Shown here: positions 48,955 to 58,136 of the stretch, in pieces | Layout of the letters: each line of letters opens with the position of its first letter | How positions within the stretch are numbered: the stretch's first letter is position 1 | Origin: Pseudonocardiaceae bacterium | GTDB lineage: Bacteria > Actinomycetota > Actinomycetes > Mycobacteriales > Pseudonocardiaceae | DNA length: 64,000 nucleotides | Reading direction: 5' to 3' | Assembly (NCBI GenBank): GCA_009379815.1 | Contig: WHSY01000009.1 | Location: forward strand, 22,775-86,774 | Program-made: the position numbers and the translations under genes | Notes under the pieces: model-generated | The model's database searches: none | The model's input: only the letters and a program-made list of their open reading frames with translations | What the model was told of the DNA's origin: nothing

Positions 48955-49764
48955 GTGACCGTCGGGACGAGCTGGGTGCCGCGCAGTGTGGACGTCTCGA
49001 GGCCCTGTGCGGCGCGCATGTACGACTACCTGCTCGGTGGTGGCCACAACTTCGCGGTCGACCGCGAGCTCGGTGAGCGCGTCGCCACCGCGCTGCCCGG
49101 CGCGCGCGACGTCGCACGGCTGAACCGGGCATTCCTGCGCCGCGCGGTGCTCGCGCTCGCCGGGTGCGGTATCCGGCAGTTCCTCGACATCGGTACGGGC
49201 ATCCCCACCGTCGGCAACGTGCACGATATCGCGCAGCAGGCCGATCCCGGGGCCCGGATCGTCTACGTCGACAACGAGCCCGTCGCCGTGGCGCACAGCC
49301 GGCTGATGCTCGACGGAAACGATCGCGCCGCCGCCGTCGAGGCCGACCTGCGCGACCCGTCGAGCATCCTCGACGCGCCCGCCACCCGGGAGCTGATCGA
49401 CTTCGATCAGCCGCTGGGGTTGCTCATGGTCGGGGTGTTGCACTTCGTCCACGACGTCGAGGACCCGCAGGGCGTGCTGGCACGCTACCGCGAGGTGCTC
49501 GCACCGGGCAGTCACCTGGCACTGTCGCACTGCACCTCCGACAGCCGCCCCACCGAGATGGCGGCGATGGCCGAGGTGATGAAGCGCGGCAAGGACCCGA
49601 TGTACACCCGCAGCCACGCCGACGTCACCGCGTTGTTCGACGGTTTCGAGCTGCTCGAACCGGGGGTGGTGGCGACCCCGCTGTGGCGGCCCGCCTCGCC
49701 GGACGACAGGCACGACGGGCCGGAACGGGACCAGATCTACGCCGGCGTCGGGGTGAAACGCTGA
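48955..49764 (+). CDS. SAM-dependent methyltransferase (Methyltransf_19/DUF574 type)
   Basis: A 269-residue protein started by a GTG after GGGAGGGGTG. MTVGTSWVPRSVDVSRPCAA and RMYDYLLGGGHNFAVDREL are the family opening, followed by the SAM-binding FLDIGTGIPTVGNVHDIAQQ and IVYVDNEPVAVAHSRLML, then LLMVGVLHFVHDVEDPQGVL. Streptomyces and relatives have many copies; the target is unknown. It lies 4 bp ahead of the next gene, so it may share a transcript with the secretion operon. Confidence 0.85.
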   Translation: MTVGTSWVPRSVDVSRPCAARMYDYLLGGGHNFAVDRELGERVATALPGARDVARLNRAFLRRAVLALAGCGIRQFLDIGTGIPTVGNVHDIAQQADPGARIVYVDNEPVAVAHSRLMLDGNDRAAAVEADLRDPSSILDAPATRELIDFDQPLGLLMVGVLHFVHDVEDPQGVLARYREVLAPGSHLALSHCTSDSRPTEMAAMAEVMKRGKDPMYTRSHADVTALFDGFELLEPGVVATPLWRPASPDDRHDGPERDQIYAGVGVKR

Positions 49765-49768
49765 GCTC

Positions 49769-50104
49769 GTGACGACGAGCACGTCGTCCGTTGTGCACGG
49801 CGAGCGACCAACCGGCGTCAGCGCCGTCACCGACAGCGCTAGCATGCTCGTGATGGCCAGGGAGTACGACGCGCAGCTGCTCGAATCCGTTGCGGTACGC
49901 CGCAACCGGATGCGCGAGTCGCTGCTCTGGGGCCGCGACCGCCGCGCCAGGGCGACCATGGACAACCTCAAGAGGCTGGGCATCGGTGTGGTGCTCGCCG
50001 CGGTCGGCTGCGCGGGGTGCGTCGGATGGTCGTTCCTGCAGCAGATGCTCGCCGATCGGCAGCAGCAGCTCTCCTCCCCGGCGTCGGTGACGGTGCTGCG
50101 ATGA
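49769..50104 (+). CDS. Small single-pass membrane protein of the secretion operon
   Basis: A 111-residue protein from GTG at 49769, or about 86 residues from an ATG at 49844 (MLVMAREYDAQLLESVAVRR), whose basic N-terminal region is more protein-like. One transmembrane helix (LGIGVVLAAVGCAGCVGWSF) is followed by a short tail. Its stop overlaps the EccD start (ATGA). It probably belongs to the secretion complex, but no family is recognised. Confidence 0.55.
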   Translation: MTTSTSSVVHGERPTGVSAVTDSASMLVMAREYDAQLLESVAVRRNRMRESLLWGRDRRARATMDNLKRLGIGVVLAAVGCAGCVGWSFLQQMLADRQQQLSSPASVTVLR

Positions 50105-51417
50105 GCCCTGCGGCGACCGGCCGGCTGACCCGGGTGACCCTCGTCGGCCCGCGCCGCCGGGCGGATCTCGTGCTGCCGTCCGACGAGCCGATCGGCATGC
50201 TGCTGCCCGAGATCGTCGGCATGCTCGGATTGGGACCCGCAGGCCGGCCGCGCGGGTACCAGCTGAGCATGCTCGACGGCCAGGTGCTCGAGCACACCAC
50301 CAACCTGCGTGCCGCGGGTGTCACCGACGGCGCGCTCGTCCGCGTCGACCCGCTCACCGAGGCACCACCGGCGCCGATCGTGCACGACGTCTCCGACGAG
50401 GTCGCCGACGATCTCGCCCGACGGCGGGGTCGCTGGGACGGCGTCGCCCGGCGGTGGACGGCGACGGCGGTGGTCGCCGCCGCAGCGGTGCTCGCGGCGC
50501 TGCTCGCCGCTCCACCGCTCGGCCCGGCAGCGCTGTCCGCAGCGGGAGTGGTCCTGCTGCTCGCGGGTACCGGGCTCGCGGTGATCGGCAGCCCGCAGCC
50601 GGGGGTCGCCGTGCTGCTCGGCGGCGCGGCGATCGTGCTGGCGTCCGTGCCCTGGTGGGCCGATGGCTGGCCGCAGCGATGGGCACTGTGGATGCTCGGC
50701 GCGGGCGTCACCGTGCTCGCCCTCGGGATCGCCACGGGCCACCGCCGCGCCGGGGCGCTGGGGGCCGGCAGCGTGCTGCTGCTGCTCGCCGCCTGGACCG
50801 GCCTGGCGGCCGCCGGCCTCGCCGGGCACCGCGCCGCCGCGATCATGGCCGTGGTCTCGGTGGGTGCGCTGGGACTGGTGCCGCGGTTCGCGATGATGGC
50901 GTCGGGACTGACCAGGCTCGACGACTGGCAGACCGACGAAGGGGCGGTCACCCGTGTCGAGGCGGGCTCCGCGGTGGACGCGGCGCACCGCGGCCTCGCG
51001 CTGGCAGCTGTCGGGGCTGCCGCGTCCGGCGCGGCCGCCGGCTGGCTGCTCGCCGGCGCCGCCACCGGCTGGACGGTCGCGCTCGCGTGCCTGGTCGGCG
51101 TGGCGCTGCTGCTGCGGCTGCGCGCCTACCCGCTGACCGTCGAGGTGCTGAGCCTGGTGACCGCGGCGCTGGCCGTCGCCACCGGCCTGGCGCTGCAATG
51201 GGTGCAGGTGCGGCCCGACCTGTGGTGGGGTGGGGTGGCCGTCGCCGTCGCCGTCGCGGCGGCTGCACTACTGGTGCTCGGCTACCATCCCCCGCCCCAC
51301 ACCAGGGCGAGGGCACGGCAGCTCGCCGACCGCATCGAGGGCCTCGCGGTGGTCGCGCTCATCCCGGTGGCCGTCGGGGTGTTCGGCGTGTACTCGCGGT
51401 TGCTCGACACGTTCTGA
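50101..51417 (+). CDS. eccD: Type VII secretion membrane protein EccD
   Basis: A 438-residue protein whose ATG overlaps the preceding stop. The N-terminal 90 residues form a ubiquitin-like (YukD-type) domain (LTRVTLVGPRRRADLVLPSD, YQLSMLDGQVLEHTTNLRAA), followed by about 11 transmembrane helices, which is the EccD layout. EccD builds the channel of ESX systems together with EccB, EccC and EccE. Here only the EccC partner is next door. A basic cytoplasmic loop at residues 105-120 precedes the first helix. Confidence 0.85.
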   Translation: MSPAATGRLTRVTLVGPRRRADLVLPSDEPIGMLLPEIVGMLGLGPAGRPRGYQLSMLDGQVLEHTTNLRAAGVTDGALVRVDPLTEAPPAPIVHDVSDEVADDLARRRGRWDGVARRWTATAVVAAAAVLAALLAAPPLGPAALSAAGVVLLLAGTGLAVIGSPQPGVAVLLGGAAIVLASVPWWADGWPQRWALWMLGAGVTVLALGIATGHRRAGALGAGSVLLLLAAWTGLAAAGLAGHRAAAIMAVVSVGALGLVPRFAMMASGLTRLDDWQTDEGAVTRVEAGSAVDAAHRGLALAAVGAAASGAAAGWLLAGAATGWTVALACLVGVALLLRLRAYPLTVEVLSLVTAALAVATGLALQWVQVRPDLWWGGVAVAVAVAAAALLVLGYHPPPHTRARARQLADRIEGLAVVALIPVAVGVFGVYSRLLDTF

Positions 51418-51430
51418 TACGGGGAGCGGA

Positions 51431-52552
51431 TTGTCCACACCACCGAGGCCTGACGGGGGCCCGCAGCCGCCGCAAGGCCAGCCGTGGCGGGGTGTAGGCC
51501 CGCCACCGGGACCACGGCGGGCGCCGCCGCCCCCGCAGCGACCCGGGCCCCCGCCCGGCCCGCCCCCATCAGGCCCACCCCCACCGGGCAGTGCGCCCCC
51601 ACCGGGCGGCCCGCCGCAGCGCCCCGCACCGCCCTCACCCCCGCCCACACCGTCCCCCGCGGAGCGGACGGATCCCGCCCAGTTCGTCAGCACGGTGGCA
51701 CCCGGCGACTCGACCGCCCGCCGCATCTGGCGGACCGCGAGCCGGATGCTGTCGAGCACCGGCAGCTCCCGGGAACTGACCGAGCTCGCGGCCGCCACGC
51801 AGCTGCCGCTGAGCACCGGACGGCGGATCGCGGTCACCTCCGTCCGCGGCGGTGCCGGCAAGTCGGCGGTGGCCGCGGTGCTGGCCTCGGTCTATGCCGC
51901 GCGTCGCGACGACCCGGTACTCGCCGCGGACGGTGACCCGGATGGCGGGTCGCTGGGCTGGCGGCTGGGGTTCCACACCACCCCGAGCCTGGCCGAGCTG
52001 GGCCCGCAGCTGCTGGCGGCCCGCGGTAGCGACCTCCGCTCGCTCGAGCAGTTGCTGCCCCGCACCCCGGCCGGGCTGTGGCTGCTGCCCGGCGGGGCGC
52101 AGGGCAGGACCCGAGTGGCCCGCGACGTCACCCGCGCACTGTCACGGCTGTTCCCGGTGTGCGTCACCGACTGCGGGCGCGGTATGGATGCACCGGCCAC
52201 CGTCGAGGTGCTCTCCGAGGCGCACGCGGTCGTCGTCGTCACGCCCGCCACTCCGGACGGGGTGCGCAGCACGTGCGATGCGCTGGACCGCGTGGCAGGC
52301 GCGGACCGCGCCGGCTCACTGGATCGCGTCGTCGTGGCGCTGAACACGATCAGCCGTGACGGGCGCGCGGCGCTGCGCGACGGTGCGGCCTACGAGGCGC
52401 TCGGTCGCTACCAGGTGCCGGTGGTGATGCTGCCGCACGACAGTCATCTCGCCGCGGCCGCGCCGATCGACCCCGGGCAGCTCGGGGAGGACACGGTGGT
52501 CGAGGCCACCCGGCTGGCGGGGCAGGCGCTGGCGAGGGCGGCCCAGCTGTGA
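51431..52552 (+). CDS. Proline-rich MinD/ParA-like ATPase of the secretion operon
   Basis: A 373-residue protein started by TTG at 51431, six bases after GGGGAGCGG; no other start gives the full frame. Residues 1-75 are very proline-rich, then a Walker A GGAGKSAVAAVLASVY near residue 142, a deviant MinD-type sequence, and conserved ADGDPDGGSLGWRLG and VTDCGRGMDAPATVEVL segments. ESX loci often include such a proline-rich ParA-like protein (EspI-like), which probably regulates secretion in response to ATP or tethers cargo to the membrane. It follows EccD by 13 bp and is followed by EccC. Confidence 0.8.
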   Translation: MSTPPRPDGGPQPPQGQPWRGVGPPPGPRRAPPPPQRPGPPPGPPPSGPPPPGSAPPPGGPPQRPAPPSPPPTPSPAERTDPAQFVSTVAPGDSTARRIWRTASRMLSSTGSSRELTELAAATQLPLSTGRRIAVTSVRGGAGKSAVAAVLASVYAARRDDPVLAADGDPDGGSLGWRLGFHTTPSLAELGPQLLAARGSDLRSLEQLLPRTPAGLWLLPGGAQGRTRVARDVTRALSRLFPVCVTDCGRGMDAPATVEVLSEAHAVVVVTPATPDGVRSTCDALDRVAGADRAGSLDRVVVALNTISRDGRAALRDGAAYEALGRYQVPVVMLPHDSHLAAAAPIDPGQLGEDTVVEATRLAGQALARAAQL

Positions 52553-52601
52553 CGAAGGGGCCTGCGGTGACGAGGGGGCCGGTTGTGGGTGAGGGGGAGC
52601 T

Positions 52602-55600
52602 ATGACGACCCGGGTGGTGCATCGCCCGGCGCGGGTGGTCCAGCCGATCGCCGCCGAGGACGCGCTGGTCATGAGCCCGCCGCCGACGCTGCCGGAGGGC
52701 AAGGCGACCTCCGGCGTGCAGAGCCTGATCCCGCTGGCCGGGGCCGGCGTGGCGATGAGCATGATGATGTTCCTGCGCGGCTCCGGTTTCGCCGCGTTCG
52801 GCGCTGTGATCATGGTGGCTTCACTGGGCGCCGCGGGTATCTTCTACTTCACCCAGCGCGGGCAGGCCACCCGCAAGCGCAAGGCGGCGCGCGAGCGCTA
52901 CCTCGACTACCTCGAGGAGCTGCGCGAGGACCTGCGAGCCCACGAGCAGCGGTTCCGGGAGCGCAGCGCCCGGCCGGACCCACCTGCGGCCCACCTGCTC
53001 GACGTCATCACCGACCCGGCGCGGCGGTGGGAGCGGCGGCGCTCCGACATCGACTTCCTCCGTGTCCGCATCGGCACCGGATCGCTGCCGGTGCGGGAGA
53101 TCCAGATGCGGGAGGAGGGCACGCTGACCAATCCGACCGATCCGTTCATGCGCGCCGAGGCCCGCGCCCTGATCCGCCGGTTCGGCCGGCTTCCCGGCCT
53201 GCCGCTGCGGATCGATCTGGACCGGGCCGGTGACGTCAGCGTCATCGGCCCGCACCGCGGCGACGTGCTCCGGGTGGCCCGGTCGATCCTCGCGCAGGTC
53301 GGCGCGCTGCACGCACCGGACGACGTCACCGTCGCGATCCTCGCCCCGCCCGAGCGCGAGGCCGACTGGGCCTGGACGCGGTGGCTGCCCCACCTGCTCG
53401 ACCGCAGCGACATCGGCCCGGCGGGGCCCACCCCGCTGCTGGTCGGCGATCCCGAGACGCTCACCGCGCTGCTCGCCGACGACCTGCGGCAACGCGCCAC
53501 CAGCGCCGCGAAGTCCTACCGCCACGGTGGTGGCGCAGCCGAAGCCCGCACCCGGTCGCGGCTGCTGGTGATCGACGACGCGCACGGCCAGATCGCCCGC
53601 TCGCCGGCGGCGCCGGACGCGGCCACCGGGCTGCCCGGCCTCGGCGTCACCGTGGTCCACCTGCTCGCCGACCGGCTGCACGAGCCCGGCGAGATCTCGC
53701 GCCGCGTCACCGTCGACGGGGTGGCGGTCACCGTCGAGGACCTCACCGCCACACCGCCGGTCACCGTCACCGGCACGGCCGACGAGGCACCGGTCCCGCT
53801 GGTCGACGGGCTGGCGCGGCAGCTCGCGCCGCTGCGGCTGTCGGCCGACTCCTATGACGACGGGTCGGGCACGCCGCCCGCGGACTTCACCAGCCTGCTC
53901 GGGATGCCCGACCCCGAGCGGCTGGACCTGTCGCGGCTGTGGCGGCGGCGGGGCGAGCGCGACTTCCTTCGGGTGCCGCTGGGCATCGACGCCGCCGGGC
54001 GGCCTACGCTGCTCGACCTCAAGGAGTCCGCGCAGCTCGGGATGGGACCCCACGGGCTGTGTGTCGGCGCCACCGGATCGGGTAAGAGCGAGCTGCTGCG
54101 CACCCTCGTGCTCAGCCTCGTGGCCACCCATCCCCCCGAGGCGCTGTCGATGGTGCTGGTGGACTACAAGGGCGGTGCCACGTTCGCCCCGTTCACCGAG
54201 CTGCCGCACGTCGCCGGGCTGATCACGAACCTCTCGTCGGACGCGGCGCTCGTGGAGCGGATGTACACCAGCCTCGACGGGGAGGTGCTGCGCCGCCAGC
54301 AGGTGCTCGCCGATGCCGGCAAGATCACCGACATCGCCGAGTACCAGCAGTTGCGTGAGGAGCGCGGCGAGCCGGACGACATGCCGCCGATGGGCCACCT
54401 GCTGGTGGTCATCGACGAGTTCGGCGAGCTGCTGTCCGCCAAGCCCGAGTTCGTGGAGCTGTTCCTGCGCATCGGCCGGATCGGGCGTTCCATCGGCGTG
54501 CACCTGCTGTTGTCGAGCCAGCGCATCGAGCAGGGCAAGCTGCGTGGCCTGGACACCTACCTGTCCTACCGGATCGGGCTGCGGACGCTGTCGGAGATGG
54601 AGTCGCGCACCGTGCTCGACACCCCGGACGCGTTCCATCTGCCGGCGTTGCCCGGCAACGGTTACCTCAAGGTCGACGTCACGGTCTACGAGAAGTTCAA
54701 GGCCGCCTATGTCTCCGGCCCGCTGTCCGAGGGCTCGGACGGCGAGGTGGCACCGGTGGTGGGGCCGCTGGTCAAGCCGATGCTGCGGTTCGGCAGGCCC
54801 GCCGCGACGGAGGCCACCAGCGCGGAGCAGGCTCCGCAGCCGTCGCGCCGCACCACCGGGCCGACCTTGATGTCCACCGTCGTCGGGCAGCTCGCCGAGG
54901 CCGCGCCGCCGGTGGCGCCGATCTGGCTGGCCCCGCTGCCGGCGGCGATCACGCTCGACCGAGCGGGCGGTGGCTTCGACGTCACCCCACGCGGGGTGCG
55001 GCTGCGATGCATCCAGCAGGCCGGGTCCGGCCTGCAGGTCCCGATCGGGCTGCTCGACGACCCGGCGCAGCAGTGGCAGGGCCCGTGGCTGGTCGACCTG
55101 TCCGCCGGCGGCGGGCACCTGCTCGTGCTCGGCGGTCCCGGCACCGGCAAGACCACCGCACTGCGCACGCTCGCGCTGGGCATCGCCGCCACGCACACCC
55201 CGACCGACGTCGGCATCTACGGCATCGACCTGCTCGGCAGCGGCCTGCGCGCGCTGTCCGGGCTCCCGCACGTCGGCGGTGTCGCAGGCCGCGACGACCG
55301 GGAGCGGATCCGGCGCACGATCGACGAGTTGCACGGGATGCTGTCCGAGCGGGAGCAGCTCTTCGCCCGCCATCAGATCGACGGCGTCGCCGAGCTGCGC
55401 AGTGAGCGCGCGGCAGGGCGCCTCGACGACCTCGCCTGCACCGAGGTGGTGCTGCTGCTCGACGGCTACGGCCAGCTGCTCGCCGAGTTCGAGAGTCTCG
55501 AGACCACGGTGTTCGACCTGCTCGGGCGCGGCGGGCGTTACGGCATCCACGTGATCGCCACCGCGCGGCGGTGGAACGAGGCCCGGGCAGCGCAGCAGGT

Positions 55601-56570
55601 CGCGTTCGCCAACCGGATCGAGCTGCGGATCACCGAGCCCTCCGAGTCGAGCGTCGACGGCAAGATCGCCCGCACCCTGCCCACCGACACCCCCGGCCGG
55701 GCGCTGACCCCGGACAAGCTGATCGGGCAGCTGGCGCTGCCCCGGCTGGACTCGCTGCCGGACCCGGCCGGCTCGGCGCTGACCGAGGCCGCCACCACCG
55801 TCCGGGGCGCGTGGACCGGTCCACTGCCCCCGCCGGTGCGGGTGCTGCCCGCGGTGCTGCGGGCGTCGGACCTCACCGAGGCCGCCGCGGCACCCGGTAC
55901 CGTCGCATTCGGACGGTTCGAGAGCGACTTCGCGCCCGCGGTGCTCGACGTCTTCGGCCGCGACCAGCACATGCTGGCGCTGGGCGACAGCGGGACCGGC
56001 AAGACGAACCTGCTGCGCCTGGTCGCCGACGGCCTGGTGGCGCAGTACAGCCCGGACGAGCTGGTGTTCGCGGTCTTCGACCCGCGCCACGGCCTCGCCG
56101 ACGCCGTGCCGGAGGCCTACCGCGGTGGCTACGCGCCGAACTCCACACTGGCCCAGCAGCTCGCTGCCGGGGTGTCCAAGGAGCTGGCGTCGCGGGATCC
56201 GGCCCGGGCCGGCGGCGGCCCCAAGATCGTACTGCTGGTCGACGACTACGACGTGCTCGCCGCGTCGGCCACCCAGCCGCTGGGCGCGTTCGTGCAGTAC
56301 CTCGCGGCAGGCCGTGACCTGGGGCTGCACGTGCTGATGACGCGGCGGGTGATGGGCGCCTCGCGGGGGCTCTACGAGCCGTTCACGCTGGGTGTGCGCG
56401 AGTCCGGGTGTCTCGGGCTGCTGATGTCCGGTGACCGCACCGAAGGCCAGCTCTTCGCCGGGGTCCGCCCCGCCACGATGCCCGTCGGGCGCGCGCAGTA
56501 CGTCCGGCCCGGTGAGCACCCGCGCACCGTCCAGACCGCCTTTCTCGACCCCCCGGAGGATGCCTCGTGA
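52602..56570 (+). CDS. eccC: Type VII secretion ATPase EccC (FtsK/SpoIIIE type, three domains)
   Basis: A 1322-residue protein with ATG at 52602 after GGGGGAGCT. Two N-terminal transmembrane segments (SLIPLAGAGVAMSMMMFLRG and AVIMVASLGAAGIFYFTQRG) precede a domain of unknown function and three FtsK-type ATPase modules with Walker A at about 490 (GATGSGKSELL), 845 (GGPGTGKTTALR) and 1128 (GDSGTGKTNLLR). The first module has a good Walker B (MVLVDYKGGATFAPF) and LLVVIDEFGELLSAK; the later ones are more degenerate. EccC powers export of WXG100-type substrates. Its TGA overlaps the next GTG (GTGA). Confidence 0.95.
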   Translation: MTTRVVHRPARVVQPIAAEDALVMSPPPTLPEGKATSGVQSLIPLAGAGVAMSMMMFLRGSGFAAFGAVIMVASLGAAGIFYFTQRGQATRKRKAARERYLDYLEELREDLRAHEQRFRERSARPDPPAAHLLDVITDPARRWERRRSDIDFLRVRIGTGSLPVREIQMREEGTLTNPTDPFMRAEARALIRRFGRLPGLPLRIDLDRAGDVSVIGPHRGDVLRVARSILAQVGALHAPDDVTVAILAPPEREADWAWTRWLPHLLDRSDIGPAGPTPLLVGDPETLTALLADDLRQRATSAAKSYRHGGGAAEARTRSRLLVIDDAHGQIARSPAAPDAATGLPGLGVTVVHLLADRLHEPGEISRRVTVDGVAVTVEDLTATPPVTVTGTADEAPVPLVDGLARQLAPLRLSADSYDDGSGTPPADFTSLLGMPDPERLDLSRLWRRRGERDFLRVPLGIDAAGRPTLLDLKESAQLGMGPHGLCVGATGSGKSELLRTLVLSLVATHPPEALSMVLVDYKGGATFAPFTELPHVAGLITNLSSDAALVERMYTSLDGEVLRRQQVLADAGKITDIAEYQQLREERGEPDDMPPMGHLLVVIDEFGELLSAKPEFVELFLRIGRIGRSIGVHLLLSSQRIEQGKLRGLDTYLSYRIGLRTLSEMESRTVLDTPDAFHLPALPGNGYLKVDVTVYEKFKAAYVSGPLSEGSDGEVAPVVGPLVKPMLRFGRPAATEATSAEQAPQPSRRTTGPTLMSTVVGQLAEAAPPVAPIWLAPLPAAITLDRAGGGFDVTPRGVRLRCIQQAGSGLQVPIGLLDDPAQQWQGPWLVDLSAGGGHLLVLGGPGTGKTTALRTLALGIAATHTPTDVGIYGIDLLGSGLRALSGLPHVGGVAGRDDRERIRRTIDELHGMLSEREQLFARHQIDGVAELRSERAAGRLDDLACTEVVLLLDGYGQLLAEFESLETTVFDLLGRGGRYGIHVIATARRWNEARAAQQVAFANRIELRITEPSESSVDGKIARTLPTDTPGRALTPDKLIGQLALPRLDSLPDPAGSALTEAATTVRGAWTGPLPPPVRVLPAVLRASDLTEAAAAPGTVAFGRFESDFAPAVLDVFGRDQHMLALGDSGTGKTNLLRLVADGLVAQYSPDELVFAVFDPRHGLADAVPEAYRGGYAPNSTLAQQLAAGVSKELASRDPARAGGGPKIVLLVDDYDVLAASATQPLGAFVQYLAAGRDLGLHVLMTRRVMGASRGLYEPFTLGVRESGCLGLLMSGDRTEGQLFAGVRPATMPVGRAQYVRPGEHPRTVQTAFLDPPEDAS

Positions 56571-56926
56571 CCTTCGACATCGTCGCCTTGTGCGGCGAGC
56601 AGCCCGACCCGGCCGCCACGATCGCCGCGATGCGGGCGGCGGGACCGCAGCTACGGGTCGACACCGATGACGACGCCCAGCTCGTCGCGCTCTACCACGA
56701 GGACGGCCGGCTGCTGCTGACCACCGAGGGAGCGCGGCTCGTCCAGGTCCCGGGGGAGGTGACGAGGCTGCTCGGCATCTCCGAGGACCACACCGCGGTG
56801 CCCCACCCGGTGTGGTGGGTGGAGAGCCGCGGCCCCGGTCACGACCCGGAGGCCGAGGCCGTGGCCCGGCGCTTCACGCAGGCGCTGGTGGGCGTGACGG
56901 GAGGTTTGTCATGGTCCAACCGGTGA
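56567..56926 (+). CDS. Small hypothetical protein coupled to EccC
   Basis: A 119-residue protein from a GTG that overlaps the EccC stop. The segments MRAAGPQLRVDTDDDAQLVA, LYHEDGRLLLTTEGARLVQV and VPHPVWWVESRGPGHDPEAE form a compact alpha/beta-looking protein without a signal or membrane helix. The next gene overlaps its last 16 bases. I do not recognise the family; coupling to EccC suggests a chaperone or regulator of secretion. Confidence 0.6.
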   Translation: MTFDIVALCGEQPDPAATIAAMRAAGPQLRVDTDDDAQLVALYHEDGRLLLTTEGARLVQVPGEVTRLLGISEDHTAVPHPVWWVESRGPGHDPEAEAVARRFTQALVGVTGGLSWSNR

Positions 56927-57885
56927 CCTGGCATCCGGCTGCCGATCGGGCCACCGCCGAGACGCTCGTCGTCGAACAGGACCGCAACGTCGTGCCGTTG
57001 TCGACCTGGGTGGCCGACGCCGCGGCCACCGCGGCTGCGAGTGACCGGGTGTTGCAGGTGCTCACCCAGGCCCACACCAGGATCACCTACCCGCTGGAGC
57101 TGCTGCTGGCCGAGGCCGGCGCGCACTGGGTGGTCCGGGAGGGTCCCGAACGGTTCCGCGACGGGCTGTCGGGTTTTTCGCTGCGCTGGAGCGGCGCACG
57201 GTTCGTCACCGACCTCGACGCCCCGCCCCCCGAGCCCGTCGCGCCGGCGCCGGGGTCCGGCGACCTCGAGGTGCAGATCTCCACGCTGCACCCCGCCTCG
57301 TCGTCGCTCGAACTCGGCTCGAGCACCGGTGCCGCGATCCGGGCGCTGACCGGTGCCGAGCCGGCGGGGTGGGGGGTCGCCGAGCCGGTGACGCAGCCAT
57401 GGTCGCCTCGGGAGGTCACCGCGCACTGCCGACAGCGTGCCCCGTCGCCCACCCAGGTCGTCGTCGTCGGGCACGGCGTGCTCGGTCAACTTCGGGTCGA
57501 CCGGGTGGAGTCCGGGGTGCTGGAGACGATCCGGTTGTCCGGTCCCGCCGCTTCTTCGGTTGCCCAAGACGCAGTCGACACACTCGTGGCGGAGATTGCG
57601 GGCACCGCCCGCTCGATGATCGTGGCCGCGCACCCCGGCCGGCTCGACGGCCTGCGCTCGCCGACCCCGGCGCCGCCGGCGCTACCGTACGGGATCCTCG
57701 TCGGCCACCCCGTCCTCGCCGAGCGCGGCATCGACCACGCGCAGCAGGCTCCCGCCTCGGTACGCCTCGTCGGCCGGGGAACGCGGCAGGCTGCCTGGTG
57801 CCGTCTCGATTCCGGCGGGCAACGCCCCTACGAGCTGCTCACCGCGGTGCTCGAGCACTTCGGCATCGTGGATGCGTCGCCGTGA
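56911..57885 (+). CDS. DUF6177-like protein of the secretion operon
   Basis: A 324-residue protein; ATG at 56911 (MVQPVTWHPAADRATAETLV) after GGGAGG, overlapping the previous gene. TAETLVVEQDRNVVPLSTWV and ADAAATAAASDRVLQVLTQA, then RFRDGLSGFSLRWSGARFVT and TLHPASSSLELGSSTGAAIR, are typical of DUF6177, which recurs beside EccC and EccD in actinobacteria. Its function is unknown; the C-terminal half (VGHGVLGQLRVDRVESGVLE) may be a second lobe. The stop overlaps the next GTG. Confidence 0.65.
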   Translation: MVQPVTWHPAADRATAETLVVEQDRNVVPLSTWVADAAATAAASDRVLQVLTQAHTRITYPLELLLAEAGAHWVVREGPERFRDGLSGFSLRWSGARFVTDLDAPPPEPVAPAPGSGDLEVQISTLHPASSSLELGSSTGAAIRALTGAEPAGWGVAEPVTQPWSPREVTAHCRQRAPSPTQVVVVGHGVLGQLRVDRVESGVLETIRLSGPAASSVAQDAVDTLVAEIAGTARSMIVAAHPGRLDGLRSPTPAPPALPYGILVGHPVLAERGIDHAQQAPASVRLVGRGTRQAAWCRLDSGGQRPYELLTAVLEHFGIVDASP

Positions 57886-58136
57886 CCGAACGCGCCACCG
57901 GCCCGCTCGACGGTGCCGAGGTCGTGGCGCACTGGGGCTTCGTCTACGACTACGACACCGATCGCGGTGGCGGGTTCGTGTCCGGACAGTTCCTCCTGCG
58001 CAGCGACGGCGTGCTGTTGTGGCGCATGGGTGGCAGCAGCTACCACGACGGGATGAGCACCTGGTCTTTCCGGGCGTGGGAGCCGGTGTCGTGGTGGCCG
58101 GGTGAGACGAACCCGATCGCGCTCTGCGCCTGCTGA
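57882..58136 (+). CDS. Small tryptophan-rich protein ending the secretion operon
   Basis: An 84-residue protein from GTG at 57882, overlapping the previous stop by four bases. Its composition is unusual: eight tryptophans or tyrosines in a beta-rich stretch (WGFVYDYDTDRGGGFVSG, SYHDGMSTWSFRAWEPVSWW). There is no signal peptide. The conserved overlaps with its neighbours suggest it belongs to the secretion machinery or is a substrate-associated factor. The family is not recognised. Confidence 0.5.
   Translation: MTERATGPLDGAEVVAHWGFVYDYDTDRGGGFVSGQFLLRSDGVLLWRMGGSSYHDGMSTWSFRAWEPVSWWPGETNPIALCAC

Noticed and set aside
52821..56519. Long open frame on the minus strand opposite EccC
   Set aside because: It is a shadow of the plus-strand codon pattern: low-complexity, rich in Arg, Gly and Gln, and with no recognisable motif, while EccC shows three clear ATPase modules.
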